Source: Rhizobiales bacterium Y(2018)
Lineage (GTDB): Bacteria; Pseudomonadota; Alphaproteobacteria; Rhizobiales; Aestuariivirgaceae
Direction: 5' to 3'
DNA: 43,942 nucleotides
NCBI GenBank assembly: GCA_005502925.1
Contig: SCPD01000027.1
Location: 1 to 43,942 of the forward strand
Under the pieces are notes generated by a model, which saw only the letters and a program-made list of their open reading frames with translations, was not told the DNA's origin and did not search any database. Below, one piece after another: positions 42,105 through 43,942 of this stretch. The translations under genes were made by a program, and so were the position numbers. The stretch's first letter is position 1. Each line of letters begins with the position of its first letter.

Positions 42105-42959
42105 CTATCCCTTGACGGCGCCGGCGGTGAGGCCGGTGACCAGATAACGTTGCAGGAACATGAAGAAGAGGCAGACCGGTATGAGGGCCATTACCGAGGC
42201 GGCCATCATCTGCCCCCAGTCGACGGCGAATTTGCCGACAAAGGTGAGAAGCCCGACCGAGAAGGTCTTCTGGCTTTCGCTGTTGATCAGCATGAGGGCG
42301 AAGAGCAGCTCGCTCCAGGCCGCGGTGAAGACGAAAGCGACGGTGGCGCCCATGCCGGGCAGCGTCAACGGCATGATCACCCGGCGCAGCGCCTCGAAGC
42401 GGGTGCAGCCGTCGATCATTGCCGCCTCTTCGAGATCTTTCGGCACCCCATCGAGGAAGGACTGCATCAGGAATGTGGCAAAAGCGATGTTGAAGGCGGT
42501 GTAGATGATGATCAGCCCATAGAGGTTATCGGTGAGGCCGAGCTGGCCCATGATGCGGTAGATCGGCGGGATGACCATCACCAGCGGGAAGGTCTGAGTG
42601 AGAAGCAGCACCAGGCTCACCACCGCCTTGCCGCGGAAACGGAAACGCGACAGCGCATAGCCCGCGAAGGACGCGACCACGGTGACGATGACCGCCGTCG
42701 TCACCGACACCAGGATGCTGTTGAGGAAATAACGCGGGAAGTCGGTGGCTTTGAGCACGCTCGTATAGTTGGCGAGCGTCATGCGGCTGGGCCACAACTT
42801 GATGCCTTCGCTGTAGAGCAGGTCCTGCGGCGTCACCGAGATCTTGATCGTCCAGTAGATCGGCAGGAGCGCGAAGATGACATAGCAGGCGATGGCGGCA
42901 TAGAGACCGGTCTGGCCGAGTATGCGCTGGAGGAGGGACTGGCCGGGCATGTCAGACAT
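42105..42959 (-). CDS. Carbohydrate ABC importer permease, MalG-type
   Basis: A 284-residue permease with six TM helices (first at about 15-35). The EAA loop is LEEAAMIDGCTRFEALRRVIMP near residue 180, and the C-terminus YLVTGLTAGAVKG is typical. It overlaps the MalF-type gene by 8 bp and ends 3 nt before the ATPase start. It forms the channel with the protein encoded at 42952. Confidence 0.92.
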   Translation of the reverse strand: MSDMPGQSLLQRILGQTGLYAAIACYVIFALLPIYWTIKISVTPQDLLYSEGIKLWPSRMTLANYTSVLKATDFPRYFLNSILVSVTTAVIVTVVASFAGYALSRFRFRGKAVVSLVLLLTQTFPLVMVIPPIYRIMGQLGLTDNLYGLIIIYTAFNIAFATFLMQSFLDGVPKDLEEAAMIDGCTRFEALRRVIMPLTLPGMGATVAFVFTAAWSELLFALMLINSESQKTFSVGLLTFVGKFAVDWGQMMAASVMALIPVCLFFMFLQRYLVTGLTAGAVKG

Positions 42960-43866
42960 CCCTCAGAAGCGCGCGCCGCATCTGGATGACGATCAGCGCA
43001 TAAGCGATGAGAAGGACGAGGAGCAGCACCGCGATCGCCGAGGCATAACCCTTGTCGAGCGACTTGAAAGCCGAGACATAGATATAGGTGGCGATGGTGT
43101 TGGTGGAGCCGGCCGGCCCGCCCGCCGTCATGACATAGATGAGATCGGCGAAAGTGGCGATCCACACGGTGCGCAGCATGACCGTGATGGCGATGGTAGG
43201 GGCGAGGAAGGGCAGCGTGACCTTGGTGAATTGCTGCCAGGCGGTGGCGCCGTCGATGGACGCCGCCTCATAGAGCTCGGAGGGGATCGATTTCCGCGCC
43301 GCCAGCAGCGTGATGGCGAAGAAGGGTATGCCGAACCAGACATTGGCGATGATCGGCCCCCACATGGCGGTCGAGGGATCGGCGAGGATGGTGACCGGTT
43401 CCGATTGCAGCCCGATGGCATGGAAGACATGCGGCAAAGGGCCGATGAGCGGATTGAACAGCCACGCCCAGGTGAGGCCGGTAAGGAAGATCGGCACCGC
43501 CCAGGGCAGGAAGACCAGGCCTTGCACCAGCCGGCGGCCATGGAAGGGCTGGTTGAGAAGCAGCGCCAGGCCGAGCCCTAAGAAGAACTGCAGCGCGAGG
43601 CTCGCCACCGTCCACCACAGCGTGTTGATGAGGGCGTCATGCAGGACGGGATCGACGATCATCGCGCGATATTGGCCGAGGCCGACATATTCGGAACGGA
43701 AGGCCGAGAATTTGCGGAAGGAATAGCTGATGCCGATGATCAGGGGCGCGACCAGGACGGTGACGATGATCACCAGCGCCGGGCTCAAATAAAGCCACGG
43801 CTCGAGAAAGCGGCGCCGGTCGGCCTGGCGTTGGAGAGCCAGATTATCTGCGGTGATGGCGGTCAT
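42952..43866 (-). CDS. Carbohydrate ABC importer permease, MalF-type
   Basis: A 304-residue permease with a polar N-terminus, six TM helices from about residue 27 and the EAA loop YEAASIDGATAWQQFT near 205, followed by MTAGGPAGSTNTI near 250. ATG 43866 is preferred to the TTG one codon upstream. The binding-protein gene of this importer is probably further upstream outside the window, since a repeat follows immediately. Confidence 0.91.
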   Translation of the reverse strand: MTAITADNLALQRQADRRRFLEPWLYLSPALVIIVTVLVAPLIIGISYSFRKFSAFRSEYVGLGQYRAMIVDPVLHDALINTLWWTVASLALQFFLGLGLALLLNQPFHGRRLVQGLVFLPWAVPIFLTGLTWAWLFNPLIGPLPHVFHAIGLQSEPVTILADPSTAMWGPIIANVWFGIPFFAITLLAARKSIPSELYEAASIDGATAWQQFTKVTLPFLAPTIAITVMLRTVWIATFADLIYVMTAGGPAGSTNTIATYIYVSAFKSLDKGYASAIAVLLLVLLIAYALIVIQMRRALLRDV

Positions 43867-43896
43867 CAAAGGTCTAGCATCCCTCAGCTCTCGTTA

Positions 43897-43942
43897 CCCT
43901 CGCCCCAGCGGGGGAGAGGGAGGGGCCCATTGCGTAGCAATG
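43897..43942. repeat. Palindromic intergenic repeat at window end (partial)
   Basis: CCCTCGCCCC-AGC-GGGGGAGAGGG resembles the repeat at 43, and CATTGC-GTA-GCAATG (43928-43942) forms a second hairpin cut by the window end. It sits just upstream of the importer permease gene, where the binding-protein gene would be expected to end. Confidence 0.6.

Overview
The window is high-GC, densely packed DNA of an alphaproteobacterium, most likely of the order Hyphomicrobiales (Rhizobiales). The signs are a sorbitol/mannitol (Smo-type) transporter with its SmoS dehydrogenase, a CobF of the aerobic cobalamin pathway, several binding-protein-dependent sugar importers, a rhizobial-style exopolysaccharide (EPS) locus, and dispersed palindromic intergenic repeats of the kind common in this order. 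No species is claimed. I see no rRNA, tRNA, CRISPR array or recognisable insertion sequence.

Region 1 (about 1-6050): an ABC-2 export operon on the minus strand (membrane-fusion protein, double ATPase, two permeases) matches E. coli ybhGFSR in order and protein sizes. A divergent TetR gene lies across a perfect 16-bp palindrome that overlaps the operon promoter. Region 2 (6069-6560): a DUF559 endonuclease-like gene exactly fills the space between two inverted palindromic repeats. Two similar repeat pairs without the gene lie at 2349-2534 and 38140-38319. Region 3 (6675-9553): an AHSA1-type protein and a cystathionine gamma-synthase/methionine gamma-lyase-type enzyme on the minus strand, then a secreted beta-lactamase-fold serine hydrolase.

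Region 4 (9561-14790): a DeoR-family repressor diverges from a carbohydrate ABC importer (permease, binding protein, permease, ATPase); three matching repressor-site candidates lie in the gap. Region 5 (15318-30421): a Wzx/Wzy EPS locus with priming transferase, UDP-glucose dehydrogenase, four glycosyltransferases, deacetylase, pyruvyltransferase, acyltransferase, SGNH hydrolase, polymerase, flippase, GH10 glycanase and Wzc-type tyrosine kinase. The stretch from 17476 to 30421 is almost gapless, with many 4-bp start/stop overlaps, and so is probably one transcript. No outer-membrane OPX (Wza-type) exporter is present. The polymer is predicted to be acidic, pyruvylated and acylated; this is inference.

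Region 6 (30488-33848): an orphan cobF, then a small cysteine-containing periplasmic protein followed by exbB-exbD-tonB, with a 17-bp palindrome over the predicted promoter. Region 7 (33852-40873): the smo locus on the minus strand: SorC-family regulator, binding protein, two permeases, ATPase, SmoS and a second short-chain dehydrogenase. It would import polyols such as sorbitol or mannitol and oxidise them to ketoses. Region 8 (41049-43866): a third sugar ABC importer (ATPase and two permeases); its binding-protein gene is not in the window.

The strongest leads are the repeat-bounded DUF559 unit with its gene-less relatives, the EPS locus with an embedded GH10 glycanase, and the unassigned palindromic control sites (5329, 16075, 31307).
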